64,000 nt of DNA from Amycolatopsis rifamycinica (GCF_000695625.1 NZ_JMQI01000070.1:1-64000); one strand, 5' to 3'; counted from the stretch's first letter, positions 38,347-47,145 are shown. Numbers and translations are program-made. Notes: generated from the sequence alone by a model not told the origin.

Positions 38347-40931
38347 GACCGGTCGACCAGCTCGTCGAGGGCCTGGTCGTAGCTCAGCCGGACGTCGTGG
38401 CCCGCCTCGCCGCCGGTCAGCTCCACCTGGCTGGTCGCCGGCGGGTAGCCGCTCGCGACCACGGTGTACGCGCCCGCGGGCAGGTCGCTGACCACGTACC
38501 GGCCTTCGCCGTCGGTCCGCGCGACCGCGGCCACGTTGCCTTCGGCGTCGAGCACGGTGATCCGCGCGTCCGGCACCACCCGGTCGCCCTCGGTCCGCGC
38601 GGTGCCGGTGAGCAGCACCGAGCTGGCGAGCTCGACGTCGTGGCGCAGCACGCCGCTGTCCGGCACGGTCAGCGTCACCGCGAAGGGCCGGTAGCCCGCG
38701 CCGCTGGCGACCAGGGTGTACGCCCCGGCGCCGACCCCGACGAAGGCGTAGGTGCCGTCCGCGGTCGTGATGAACGCGCCGTTCACCTCGCCGCGGCCGT
38801 CGGTGAGCGTCACCGTCACGTTCGGCAGCGGCTGCCCCGTGGCGGCCGCCCGCACGGTGCCGGTCAGCTCGCCGGAGCCGGTGAGCGTGACGTCGACCGT
38901 CGCCGGTCCGTTGCTGATCACGACGCTGGAAGCCTGCGGCTGGTGGCCGTGTGCCGACACGATGAGCACGTACGCGCCCGGGCCCTGGCTGGGCACCGAG
39001 TAGCTGCCGTCGGCGGCCCCGGTGGCCCGCGCGACCTGGCGGCCGCGCTGGTCGATCAGGGTCAGCGCGGCGCCCGGCACGTGGCTGCCGTCCTGGCGCC
39101 GGATATGGCCGATCACCGGCACGCCACCCGCGTTCACGGGCGTGTCGAGCTCGGACTGGCCGACGGAGTTCGTGATCGGCAGCGCGCCCGAAACGGCCTG
39201 GTAGTCACCGTGCCCGTTGGTGCTCAGCGCGTGCTTCCCGCCGCCCACGAGGGCGGGTTCACGGTCGACCGGACGCACCGGCTCGACGATCTCGGTGGGC
39301 TCGTCGGCGTGGTCGTCGGCCTCGAGCAGCGCCTCGCCACCTTCCATCGCCGCCGCGGCCGGGGCCGCGTTGGTCAGCGGGATCTCCTTCATGAACAGGA
39401 GGACCACCGTGGCCAGCAGGGCCACCGCACCCGCGATGTAGAACACCGTGGTGATCGAGTCGGTGAAGCCGATCAGGATCGGCGTCTTGATCGACTCCGG
39501 CAGGGTCTGGATCACGCTGGTGTTCTCGGACAGGTTGCCGACGCTCGAGCCGGCGCCGGCCGGCAGCTGCCCGCCGAACGCCTTCGTGATGTTCGGCATC
39601 AGCGTGTTGAACAGGACCGTCAGGAAGATCGCGACACCGGCGGTACCACCGATCTGGCGGAAGAACGTCGCCGACGCGGTCGAGACGCCCATGTCACTGC
39701 GCGGGCCCGCGTTCTGCACCGCGATGATCAGCGTCTGCATGCACTGACCGAGGCCGAGGCCGATGATGGCCGCCGCGACCAGCGGGTGCCACACCGGCGA
39801 GTCGTATTCGACCTGCGCGAAGAAGAACGCACCGGCGGCGATCATGAGGGTGCCCACGATCGGGAAGACCTTGTAGCGACCGGTCTTGCCGGTGATCCGC
39901 CCGGAGACGATCGAGCTGATCATGATGCCCGCCATCAGTGGCAGCATCAGCAGCCCGGATTCGGTCGGCGTGTAGCCCTGCACGACCTGCATGAACTGCG
40001 GGATCATGGTGATCGCGCCGAACATCGCGACACCGACGATGACACCGCCGATGATCGCCACGGTGAACGTCGAGTTCTTGAACAGCCGCAGCGGGATCAG
40101 CGCGGCGTCCTTCATCCACCGTTCGACCGCGATGAACGCGATCACGCCGACGCCGCCGACGACGTAGCAGAGGATCGACTTGCCGTCGCCCCAGCCCCAC
40201 TTCTGGCCCTGCTCGGCGACGATCAGGAACGGCACGACCGCGACGACCAGAGCGAGGGCGCCCCACCAGTCGATCTTGTGCTTCTGCGGGATGTGCGGCA
40301 CGTTCAGCACCCGGGCGACGACGAACAGCGCGAGGATGCCGATCGGGACGTTGATCAGGAAGACCCAGCGCCAGCCGTGGATGTCGTAGCCGAAGATGCT
40401 GCCGGCGTGCTCGATGCCGGCGAAGAAGCCGCCCAGCACCGGGCCCAGCACGGTGGACAGGCCGAACACCGCGAGGATGTAGCCCTGGTACTTGGCCCGT
40501 TCCCGTGGCGGCACGATGTCGCCGAGGATGGTCATGGCCAGCGACATCAGACCGCCGGCGCCGAGGCCCTGCACCGCGCGGAACGCGGCCAGCTGGTACA
40601 TCGACTGCGCGAAGGCCGAGGCCAGCGAACCGACGACGAAGATCGTGATCGCGGCCAGGTAGAACGGCTTGCGCCCGTAGATGTCGGACAGCTTGCCGTA
40701 GATCGGCGTGACGATCGTCGAGGTGATCAGGTACGCCGTGGTCGCCCAGGCCTGCAGGTCGAAGCCGTGCAGGTCGTTGGCGATCTTGACGATCGAGGTA
40801 CCCACGATCGTCTGGTCGAGCGCGGCGAGGAACATGCCGCACATCAGGCCGCTCAGGATCGTGACGATCTGGCGGTGGCTCAGCCGTGGTGGTTCCTTCG
40901 CCACGGGTTGTTCGACGGTGGTGGTGCTCAT
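38343..40931 (-). CDS. DHA2-type MFS exporter with three C-terminal regulatory-like repeats
   Basis: An 862-residue protein. Residues ~20-515 are a 14-helix drug:H+ antiporter (DHA2, EmrB/QacA type; motif ALDQTIVGTSIVKIA and GKLSDIYGRKPFYL). A polar linker (~515-600) leads to three carboxypeptidase-regulatory-like repeats of about 80 residues (~602-683, ~684-768, ~769-850), each with a GAY or PAGAY turn. Such domains normally lie outside the cell, yet the C-terminus of DHA2 exporters is cytoplasmic. Overlaps MarR and YceI genes by ATGA. ATG 40931 has family-typical MSTTTV start. Confidence 0.9.
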   Translation of the reverse strand: MSTTTVEQPVAKEPPRLSHRQIVTILSGLMCGMFLAALDQTIVGTSIVKIANDLHGFDLQAWATTAYLITSTIVTPIYGKLSDIYGRKPFYLAAITIFVVGSLASAFAQSMYQLAAFRAVQGLGAGGLMSLAMTILGDIVPPRERAKYQGYILAVFGLSTVLGPVLGGFFAGIEHAGSIFGYDIHGWRWVFLINVPIGILALFVVARVLNVPHIPQKHKIDWWGALALVVAVVPFLIVAEQGQKWGWGDGKSILCYVVGGVGVIAFIAVERWMKDAALIPLRLFKNSTFTVAIIGGVIVGVAMFGAITMIPQFMQVVQGYTPTESGLLMLPLMAGIMISSIVSGRITGKTGRYKVFPIVGTLMIAAGAFFFAQVEYDSPVWHPLVAAAIIGLGLGQCMQTLIIAVQNAGPRSDMGVSTASATFFRQIGGTAGVAIFLTVLFNTLMPNITKAFGGQLPAGAGSSVGNLSENTSVIQTLPESIKTPILIGFTDSITTVFYIAGAVALLATVVLLFMKEIPLTNAAPAAAAMEGGEALLEADDHADEPTEIVEPVRPVDREPALVGGGKHALSTNGHGDYQAVSGALPITNSVGQSELDTPVNAGGVPVIGHIRRQDGSHVPGAALTLIDQRGRQVARATGAADGSYSVPSQGPGAYVLIVSAHGHQPQASSVVISNGPATVDVTLTGSGELTGTVRAAATGQPLPNVTVTLTDGRGEVNGAFITTADGTYAFVGVGAGAYTLVASGAGYRPFAVTLTVPDSGVLRHDVELASSVLLTGTARTEGDRVVPDARITVLDAEGNVAAVARTDGEGRYVVSDLPAGAYTVVASGYPPATSQVELTGGEAGHDVRLSYDQALDELVDRS

Positions 40932-41458
40932 GCGTTGGCCCCCTTGGCCGGTGCAGCGGCGGACACGTGCGCGTCGGCCAGCTGTGGAGAGTGGTTCTCG
41001 ATACCTGTGTTGAGCCGGCCGAACAGGCGGTTCAGGGTCTGGATCTCCCCGTCGGTCCAGTCCCCGAGGACTTCGGCCAGCCACTGGTTGCGCTGCTTGC
41101 GGTTCTCTTCGAACACCCGCATGCCCTCGGGCGTCGGCGCGAGCAGGCAGGCACGCCCGTCTTCCGGGTCGGCCTGGCGCTCGACCAGTCCGTGCTGGAC
41201 GAGGGAGCTCGACTGCCTGCTGATCGTGGAGATCTCGGAGTGGAGCGACTCGGCCAGCTTGCTCGTGCGCTGCGGGCCCTCGTGGATGAGGGTGAAGAGG
41301 ATCGCGTACGCCGCTCGCTCGATGCCGTCCGGACCCTGTTTGGAGACCTGCGACTTCGCCTTGTTGACCAGCCGGACCAGGCGGACGAGTTCGTGCCCGA
41401 GCTGGTCGGCGAGGTCCAGCTCGGCCGTGGGCCGGGTGGCGGAGTTGTTCGGTGCCAT
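40928..41458 (-). CDS. MarR family transcriptional regulator
   Basis: A 176-residue MarR protein with helix-turn-helix LAESLHSEISTISRQSSSLVQHGLV (~residues 68-92, read as two segments) and wing RQADPEDGRACLLAPTPEG. First gene of the exporter operon. ATG 41458 has an AAGGAA site. Two copies of AGTTGCC-N4-GCAAG upstream are likely its operators, giving autoregulation and ligand-induced export. Confidence 0.92.
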   Translation of the reverse strand: MAPNNSATRPTAELDLADQLGHELVRLVRLVNKAKSQVSKQGPDGIERAAYAILFTLIHEGPQRTSKLAESLHSEISTISRQSSSLVQHGLVERQADPEDGRACLLAPTPEGMRVFEENRKQRNQWLAEVLGDWTDGEIQTLNRLFGRLNTGIENHSPQLADAHVSAAAPAKGANA

Positions 41459-41489
41459 GGGTGTTCCTTCACGGCGTTGGTTGGCGGCT

Positions 41490-41588
41490 GCAACTAGTTG
41501 CCTCAGGCAAGGATGTGCCTTCACTAGCGGTTATGCAAGCGGAGTACCTCGCGATGTGGCAGAACACACTTTAGTTGCCGTATGCAAG
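41490..41588. promoter_or_regulatory. MarR operator region with repeated AGTTGCC-N4-GCAAG
   Basis: Two direct copies of AGTTGCC-N4-GCAAG at 41496-41511 and 41573-41588, each a TTGC-N5-GCAA inverted repeat. The first overlaps a perfect palindrome GCAACTAGTTGC (41490-41501). A partial third, GTTATGCAAG, lies near 41530. They sit between the marR gene and the divergent PPOX gene at 41646, so both may be controlled. Confidence 0.72.
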
Positions 41589-41645
41589 CAAGATTCCTTC
41601 GGGCTGCGGCCGGAACAACGGCGTCCGCCGCCGGTTGACAAGGGT

Positions 41646-42071
41646 ATGACCGACGACACAGCCCTGAAGGACTTCCTCGCCGCCCGTCACCACGGCGTCC
41701 TCGCCACGATCCGCCGCGACGGCCGGCCGCAGCTGTCCACGATCACCTACCTCTACGACCCCGCCTCCGCGACGTTCATCGCGTCGATCACCGAGACGCG
41801 GGCGAAGACGAAGAACATGCGCCGCGACCCGCGGGTGACGTTCCACGTGAGCAGCGAGGACGGCTGGAGCTACGTCGTCGCCGAGGGGCGCGCCTCGCTC
41901 ACGGCGCCGGCCGCGGCCCCCGACGACGACACGGTCGAAGCGCTCGTCGACTACTACCGGCGGGCATCGGGCGAGCACCCGGACTGGGCCGAGTACCGCC
42001 AGGCCATGGTCACCGACCAGCGGGTGCTGCTGACCGTGCACGTCGAGAAGCTGCTGGGGCTGGTCCGCTGA
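41646..42071 (+). CDS. PPOX-class (pyridoxamine phosphate oxidase-like) F420-dependent enzyme
   Basis: A 141-residue split-barrel flavin-binding-fold protein: FLAARHHGVLATIRRDGRPQ (~8-27), KTKNMRRDPRVTFHVSSEDG (~58-77) and WSYVVAEGRA. This arrangement is the actinobacterial F420-dependent PPOX class. Substrate unknown. Lies divergent from the MarR operon, sharing its operator region. Confidence 0.85.
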   Translation: MTDDTALKDFLAARHHGVLATIRRDGRPQLSTITYLYDPASATFIASITETRAKTKNMRRDPRVTFHVSSEDGWSYVVAEGRASLTAPAAAPDDDTVEALVDYYRRASGEHPDWAEYRQAMVTDQRVLLTVHVEKLLGLVR

Positions 42072-42140
42072 CTGCTCCGTTGAGGCTGGTTTCGAAAGAA
42101 GATTTCCGCACTGCGGACTCTGCGGGCTTACGATGAGGCC

Positions 42141-43532
42141 ATGAGCAACGAAGCTTTGGTCACCCGGCTCCGCGACCTGCTCGGCAAGGGCGCCGTGCTC
42201 ACCGACTCCGACGTCACCGCCTCCTACGCCCGCGACATGATGCCGCTGGCGCCGTCGGGCACCCCGCTCGCCGTCGTGCTGCCGTCCGACGTCGAGCAGG
42301 TGCAGGCCGTGGTCAAGGCGTGCGCCGAGGCGAAGGTGCCGATCGTGCCGCGCGGGGCGGGCAGCGGCCTGTCCGGAGCGGCGAACGCGATCGACGGCTG
42401 CGTCACGCTGTCGCTGACCAAGCTGAACGAGATCGTCGAGATCGACCCGGGCAACCGGCTGGCGGTGGTGCAGCCGGGCGTGGTCAACCTGGACTTCCGC
42501 AACGCGGTGGAGAAGCACGGGCTGTTCTACCCGCCGGACCCGTCGAGCTACGACTGGTGCACGATCGGCGGCAACCTGTCGACCAACGCGGGCGGCCTCT
42601 GCTGCGTGAAGTACGGCGTGACGACGGACTCGGTGCTCGGCCTGGAGGTCGTCCTGGCCGACGGCTCGCTGCTGAAGACCGGACGCCGCACGGTGAAGGG
42701 CGTCGCCGGCTACGACCTGGCCCGGCTGTTCGTGGGCAGCGAGGGCACGCTCGGGGTGATCACGCAGGCGACGGTCCAGCTCAAGCCGTTGCCCCAGGCT
42801 CCGGCCACGCTGGTGGCGGGCTTCAGCACGACTGAAGCCGCGGGGGAGGCCGTCGCGCGCGTTGTCCGAGAAGGGCTCGTGCCGTCACTGCTGGAGATCA
42901 TGGACGCGTCCTCGATCAAGGCGTCGGAGGCGTACCTGAAGACGGACCTCGGCGCGGGTTCGGACTGCCAGGCACTGCTCCTCGGCCAGTCGGACGCGGG
43001 CGGCGAGGTGGCCCGCCGGGAGCTGGCGGCACTGGAGCGGATCTGCGTGGACTGCGGCGCGGACCTGGCGTACACGACGGAGGACCTCGAGGAGGGCCGG
43101 ATGCTCCTCCAGGCCCGCCGGGTGGTGCTGACGGCCCTGGAGACGTACGGGCTGTGGCTGACGGACGACGTGTGCGTGCCGCGGACGCGCATCGCGGAGC
43201 TGATCCGCGGGTGCGAGAAGATCAGCGCGGAGGTCGGCCTCCGGATCGCGGTGGTCGGCCACGCCGGCGACGGCAACATGCACCCGACGATCGTGTACCA
43301 GCCGGACGACCCGGACGAGTTCGAGCGGGCCCAGCGCGCGTTCGACGAGATCCTCGAGGTGGGGCTGTCCCTGGGCGGGACGGTGACGGGGGAGCACGGG
43401 GTCGGGAAGATCAAGCGCGAGTGGCTGGCCCGGGAGATCGGGCCGGTGGGGCTGCGGGTACACCAGCAGATCAAGCGGGCGCTGGACCCGGAGAACCTGT
43501 TCAACCCGGGGTCGATGTTCTCGATGACCTGA
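42141..43532 (+). CDS. FAD-linked oxidase (GlcD-like glycolate/lactate dehydrogenase)
   Basis: A 463-residue flavoenzyme of the PCMH/GlcD family. VPRGAGSGLSGAANAIDGCV (~71-90) and DWCTIGGNLSTNAGGLCCVK (~136-155) hold the FAD; the C-terminal FAD-oxidase domain ends with GHAGDGNMHPTIV (~374) and GGTVTGEHGVGKIKREWL (~413). Members oxidise glycolate, D-lactate or D-2-hydroxyacids. No iron-sulfur partner (GlcE/F) is adjacent, as for single-subunit D-lactate-type enzymes. Confidence 0.92.
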   Translation: MSNEALVTRLRDLLGKGAVLTDSDVTASYARDMMPLAPSGTPLAVVLPSDVEQVQAVVKACAEAKVPIVPRGAGSGLSGAANAIDGCVTLSLTKLNEIVEIDPGNRLAVVQPGVVNLDFRNAVEKHGLFYPPDPSSYDWCTIGGNLSTNAGGLCCVKYGVTTDSVLGLEVVLADGSLLKTGRRTVKGVAGYDLARLFVGSEGTLGVITQATVQLKPLPQAPATLVAGFSTTEAAGEAVARVVREGLVPSLLEIMDASSIKASEAYLKTDLGAGSDCQALLLGQSDAGGEVARRELAALERICVDCGADLAYTTEDLEEGRMLLQARRVVLTALETYGLWLTDDVCVPRTRIAELIRGCEKISAEVGLRIAVVGHAGDGNMHPTIVYQPDDPDEFERAQRAFDEILEVGLSLGGTVTGEHGVGKIKREWLAREIGPVGLRVHQQIKRALDPENLFNPGSMFSMT

Positions 43533-43542
43533 GCCGCGCCTG

Positions 43543-43603
43543 CAGGGGTCCCCGCCCGGGGGACCCCTGTTTTCACGTTACCGCGAGGGTCCGACAGTTT
43601 TCG
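43543..43603. repeat. 60-bp direct repeat, left copy
   Basis: Hairpin CAGGGGTCCCC plus TTTCACGTTACCGCG and CGACAGTTT. About 85 percent identical to the copy at 43923-43984. It begins at the terminator hairpin of the upstream gene. Confidence 0.85.
43544..43569 (+). terminator. Terminator of the FAD-linked oxidase gene
   Basis: 11-bp perfect stem (43544-43554 with 43559-43569) with GCCC loop, 12 bases after the stop, followed by TTTTCACG. The whole unit is repeated at 43923 (see direct repeats). Confidence 0.8.
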
Positions 43604-43922
43604 GCTGCGCGAGCTGAGTTGCTGGGGCCGGGCTGAGCGGGGCCCGGGCGGGCTGAGCGGATCGGGGTCGAGCCGAGCGGGTGGGCAGGGCCGGGCGGAG
43701 GTCGAGCCGAGCGGGCGGGTCGGGCCGAGCGGGCCGGGCCGACTGAGGCGGATCGAGGCCGAGCCGAGCGGGCGGGGCGGGCGGGGCCGAGTCGAGCGGG
43801 CCAGACCGAGCGGGCCGGGGCGGGCCAAGCCGAGCGGGTCGGGCGGGGCCGAGGTCGAGCGGGCCGGGCCGACGGAGGCGGGCGGGGCCGAGCCGAGCCG
43901 AGCGCCGGGGCCGACCGCGCCC
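43604..43922. repeat. Degenerate G+C-rich minisatellite
   Basis: About 320 bases built from irregular copies of GCCGAGCGGGC and related words (GGTCGAGC, GGGCCGGGCC). Both strands stay open over long stretches, as expected for such composition, but codons are nearly all Gly, Ala, Pro, Arg and Ser in low-complexity strings, so no gene is called. Confidence 0.85.
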
Positions 43923-43984
43923 GCAGGGGTCCCCGCCCGGGGACCCCCTGATTTCACGTTACCGCGCAGGTACGACAGTTTCGG
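43923..43984. repeat. 60-bp direct repeat, right copy
   Basis: Same order as the left copy: CAGGGGTCCCC hairpin (one extra C in the right arm), TTTCACGTTACCGCG, CGACAGTTTCGG. It ends about 100 bases before the 3' end of the DedA gene; 43985-44082 holds no recognisable feature. Confidence 0.85.
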
Positions 43985-44082
43985 CGGCCACGCGTGCGCC
44001 GAACCCGGCCAAGGGCCGGCGCGAAGGTCTCGAATGAGTCATTCAGGACCTCGCCGTGGTGCGTGCCCGCGGGCCGAAAGTG

Positions 44083-44784
44083 TCAGTCCCGGACGCGGGG
44101 AATCCGCTGGGTGACCTCGGGGTCGGTCTCCGCGACGGCCTTCTTCTCGCGGCGCGACTTCAGGTACTCGAGCCCGATCGGCACCACCGACACGAGCACG
44201 ATCAGCACGAAGATCGCGTCGACGTTGTCCCGGATGAACCCGATGTTGCCGAGCAGCGAACCCAGGATCGTGATGCCCGCGGCCCACAGGATGCCGCCGA
44301 TCACCGTGTACGTGAAGTAGCGCTTCGGGTCCATGCGGCCGATGCCCGCGATCCACGTGATGAACGTGCGGACGAACGGGACGAACCGGGCCAGGACGAC
44401 CGCCTTCGGGCCGTGCTTCTCCAGGAACTCGTGCGTCTTGTCGACGTACTCCTTCTTGAAGAACTTCGAGTCCGGGCGGTTGAACAGCTTCGGCCCGGCG
44501 AAGTAGCCGATGTAGTAACCGACCAGGTTGCCGAGCAGGGCCGCCGCCGTCACCAGGACGCAGACCAGCCACAACGGGGCGTTCAGCGTGCCGTTCGCGA
44601 TGAACAGCCCCGCCGTGAACAGCAGCGAGTCACCCGGGAGGACCGGGAAGACGCTGCTCTCGATGAAGATGATCAGGCACAGCACCGCGATGACCGGAGT
44701 CGTCAGGCCGCTCAGCAGGTGCTGCGGGTCGAGCCATGACGGCAGCAGCGACATCGTGTGGACCGTGCTCTGGGCGAGAATCAC
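44083..44784 (-). CDS. DedA family membrane protein
   Basis: A 233-residue VTT-domain protein: FPVLPGDSLLFTAGLF (~46-61), GYYIGYFAGPKLF, RFVPFVRTFITWIAGIGRM (~132-150), and a basic C-terminal tail. It is closer to the mycobacterial DedA next to fba than the 36727 paralogue (inference from context). Predicted lipid flippase of the cytoplasmic membrane. GTG 44784 is used; ATG 44754 is a plausible alternative. Confidence 0.92.
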   Translation of the reverse strand: MILAQSTVHTMSLLPSWLDPQHLLSGLTTPVIAVLCLIIFIESSVFPVLPGDSLLFTAGLFIANGTLNAPLWLVCVLVTAAALLGNLVGYYIGYFAGPKLFNRPDSKFFKKEYVDKTHEFLEKHGPKAVVLARFVPFVRTFITWIAGIGRMDPKRYFTYTVIGGILWAAGITILGSLLGNIGFIRDNVDAIFVLIVLVSVVPIGLEYLKSRREKKAVAETDPEVTQRIPRVRD

Positions 44785-44829
44785 CCCAAAAACGGTACAG
44801 GGTCACCCTGAGTCGTGACTGAGACCCGG

Positions 44830-45228
44830 TCAGACCAGCGTCAGCAGGCCGACCACGGACCCCGCGGCGAGGCCCAGCAGCACCGCCAGCAGCAAGATCC
44901 AATACGCCGGGAGCTGCGCGGACGTGCGCACGGGCGCCGGCGGACGCGGGGCGAACGTCGTCGGCGCCTCCGCGTCCAGGGCCGCGCGCTCGCGCTCCAG
45001 CGAGTCCGCGCTCGCGCCCGACAGCAACCCGTACGCCGACGGCAGCTCGTTGATCGCGCTGGTCGGGACCGCCTCGGTCGCCGAAGCCGAAGCCGAAGCC
45101 GACGACGCCGTAGAAGATGAAGCCGCCGCGGAAGACGAAGCCGGCGGCGGCGACACCTGTGGCGCGAAGACGGCTTGCGCGCGAAGGGCGTCCGCCAGCA
45201 GCTGCTCGGGGTCCTTCGGCTCGCTCAT
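44830..45228 (-). CDS. Tail-anchored membrane protein of unknown function
   Basis: A 132-residue protein with a soluble N-terminal part beginning MSEPKDPEQLLADALRAQA, a low-complexity Ser/Ala tract (SASASASA) encoded by GAAGCC repeats near 45080-45110, and one C-terminal helix (~108-131, YWILLLAVLLGLAAGSVVG) with no tail beyond it. That topology puts the N-terminus in the cytoplasm. No family recognised. It follows nagA with a 26-base gap on the same strand. Confidence 0.7.
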   Translation of the reverse strand: MSEPKDPEQLLADALRAQAVFAPQVSPPPASSSAAASSSTASSASASASATEAVPTSAINELPSAYGLLSGASADSLERERAALDAEAPTTFAPRPPAPVRTSAQLPAYWILLLAVLLGLAAGSVVGLLTLV

Positions 45229-45254
45229 CTCCGCCCGTCCGCTCGACGCAAAAC

Positions 45255-46427
45255 CTACGTGCTCAAGGTAGCCGTTCCCACCTCGGCCACCCATTCTCCC
45301 CGGCGCAGCACCTTCGCGGGCCGCAGGTCCTGGTCGAGGACGACGATGTCGGCCTGGTACCCGGAGCACAGCATCCCGGTGCGGTCCGCGATGCCGAGCA
45401 GCTCCGCGGGCCGCTGCGACGTCGCGTGCACCGCGTCGAGGATGCCGAGTTTCGCACCCCCGACCAGATTGCGGAAGGCGGTGTCCATCGTCAGGGTGCT
45501 GCCGGCCAGCGAGCCGTTGTCGGCGAGGGTGGCGACGCCGTCGTGGACGTCGACCTCGAGGCGGCCCAGCGTGTAGCGGCCGTCCGCCGCGTCGGTGGCC
45601 GACATCGCGTCGGTGATGAGCACCGTCCGGTTGCGGCCCGCGTGCTTCGCCGCCAGCCGGACGACGGTCGGGTGCAGGTGGACCAGGTCGCAGATGAGCT
45701 CGATGGTGATGCGCTCGTCGTCCAGCAGCGCGCCGATCGGGCCGGGCTCGCGGTGGTGCAGCGGCCGCATGCCGTTGAACAGGTGGGTCGCGACCGTCGC
45801 GCCCGCGTCGATCGCCGGGAGCAGCTGCTCCTCGACGCCGTCGGTGTGCCCGATCGCGGCGATCACGCCGGACTCGGCCAGCTGGCGGACGGCCTTCACG
45901 CCGCCGTGCAGCTCGGGAGCGATGGTGACCATCCGGATCGCGCCCTGACCGGCCCGCAGCAGCTTCTCGACCGTGCCGGTGTCCGGTTCGAGCAGGGTCT
46001 CCGGGTCGTGCGCGCCGCAGCGGGCCTTCGAGATGAACGGGCCCTCCAGGTGGATGCCCGCGACCTCGCCGTCCTGGACGAGCTCGCGCAGCGCGGCGAC
46101 CTGCTCACGCAGGATGTCCACCGGGTCGGAGACCAGGCTGGCCAGCATGGTCGTGGTGCCGTGACGGCGGTGCGCCCGCACCGCCGTCAGGAGTTCCTCG
46201 GGATCGAGGGAGGTGAACGAAGCACCTCCCCCGCCGTGGCAGTGGGTGTCGATGAACCCGGGCACGACGAGTGCCCCACCGACGTCGACGTGTTCGCCCG
46301 ACGGCGGGGTCCCGGAACCCACGCCGGCGATCCGCCCATCGGTGACGGCCACCCAGCCGTCGTCGAGTACACGGTCCGGGGTTGCCACCCGGCCGCCCAT
46401 GATCACGAAATCTCCGGCGCCTCTCAC
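45255..46427 (-). CDS. nagA: N-acetylglucosamine-6-phosphate deacetylase
   Basis: A 390-residue amidohydrolase that deacetylates GlcNAc-6-phosphate to glucosamine-6-phosphate, the inducer of DasR. Metal and substrate motifs: GFIDTHCHGGGG (~56-67), GIHLEGPFIS (~127), IGHTDG (~190), THLFNGMRPLHHREPG (~210) and LITDAMSATD (~265). GTG 46427 is chosen since the more upstream ATG 46460 would place the DasR operator inside the gene. The operator lies 16 bases upstream of the GTG. Confidence 0.94.
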   Translation of the reverse strand: MRGAGDFVIMGGRVATPDRVLDDGWVAVTDGRIAGVGSGTPPSGEHVDVGGALVVPGFIDTHCHGGGGASFTSLDPEELLTAVRAHRRHGTTTMLASLVSDPVDILREQVAALRELVQDGEVAGIHLEGPFISKARCGAHDPETLLEPDTGTVEKLLRAGQGAIRMVTIAPELHGGVKAVRQLAESGVIAAIGHTDGVEEQLLPAIDAGATVATHLFNGMRPLHHREPGPIGALLDDERITIELICDLVHLHPTVVRLAAKHAGRNRTVLITDAMSATDAADGRYTLGRLEVDVHDGVATLADNGSLAGSTLTMDTAFRNLVGGAKLGILDAVHATSQRPAELLGIADRTGMLCSGYQADIVVLDQDLRPAKVLRRGEWVAEVGTATLST

Positions 46428-46442
46428 GCACCCCAGCATATA

Positions 46443-46456
46443 TTGGTCTGGACCAA
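46443..46456. promoter_or_regulatory. DasR-type operator (dre) of nagA
   Basis: TTGGTC-TG-GACCAA: 6-base perfect arms, matching the TGGTCTRGACCA core of dre with one central change. nagA is a known DasR target in Streptomyces. Confidence 0.85.
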
Positions 46457-46497
46457 GCATGGTGATACGACTCAGTGACTGGAATGGTCCACCCGGG

Positions 46498-47145
46498 TCA
46501 CTGCGGGGTCTGCATGGCCTTCTGGAGTGCCTCGAGCGCCCGGCTGGCGGTCGACTTAACGGTACCCTTGGAGATACCTGCGGCCTCAGAGATCTCCGCT
46601 TCGCTCAGCCCGCCGTAGTACCGGAGCACCAGCACTTCACGCTGGCGGGGCGGCAGCTTGGACAGCGCGCTGACCACGGCCTGGTGCTCGCTGGAGAGCA
46701 TCGCGAGGCTCTCCGCGGAGCGCGCGTTCACCGCGTGCGGCGGCACGTACTCACGGGCCGTCTTCCGGCGGCGCAGCACGCTGCGTGACCCGTTGACCAC
46801 CGCGGTGCGCAGGTAGCCGACCGCGGCCGCGGCGTCGCGGAGCCTGCCCCAGTTGCGGTGCAGGCCGGTGAAGGCCTCCTGGACCACGTCTTCCGCCGTC
46901 GCGGGCTCGTCGACCAGCAGAATCGCCAGCCGGACCAGCCGCATGCGGTGCTGGCGGTAGAGGTCTTCGAGGGTCAGTGGCGCGGCGGTCTGCGCCGGGG
47001 CCGGACCGTCCATGACCCGCAGGTGGCCGAGGGTCGCCTCGACGCTGCGTTCCGCATTGCCCTCGAGCATGAACCCCTGCCTGTTCTCGACCCCGGTTTG
47101 CACGGTGTGCCGCGTCAGCAGGTTCACGGTATTCACAGCGCTCAC
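46498..47145 (-). CDS. SigE-family (ECF) RNA polymerase sigma factor
   Basis: A 215-residue sigma factor of the actinobacterial SigE-like ECF group. Region 2: LYRQHRMRLVRLAILLVDEPATAEDVVQEAFTGLHRNWGRL (~62-102, in segments); region 4: LPPRQREVLVLRYYGGLSEAEISEAAGISKGTVKSTASRA (~163-202). The GTG start 47145 gives an unusual ~55-residue leader; ATG 47013 (MDGPAPAQ) is an alternative nearer the family length. No anti-sigma gene is adjacent. Confidence 0.88.
   Translation of the reverse strand: MSAVNTVNLLTRHTVQTGVENRQGFMLEGNAERSVEATLGHLRVMDGPAPAQTAAPLTLEDLYRQHRMRLVRLAILLVDEPATAEDVVQEAFTGLHRNWGRLRDAAAAVGYLRTAVVNGSRSVLRRRKTAREYVPPHAVNARSAESLAMLSSEHQAVVSALSKLPPRQREVLVLRYYGGLSEAEISEAAGISKGTVKSTASRALEALQKAMQTPQ

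Noticed and set aside
38397..41645. Very long plus-strand frame opposite the MFS exporter
   Set aside because: Only its last 141 codons (from ATG 41646) are a recognisable gene; the rest is antisense shadow.
42710..43957. 415-codon minus-strand frame over the minisatellite
   Set aside because: Half is antisense to the FAD oxidase and half translates the G+C-rich repeat into Gly/Pro/Ser/Arg strings.
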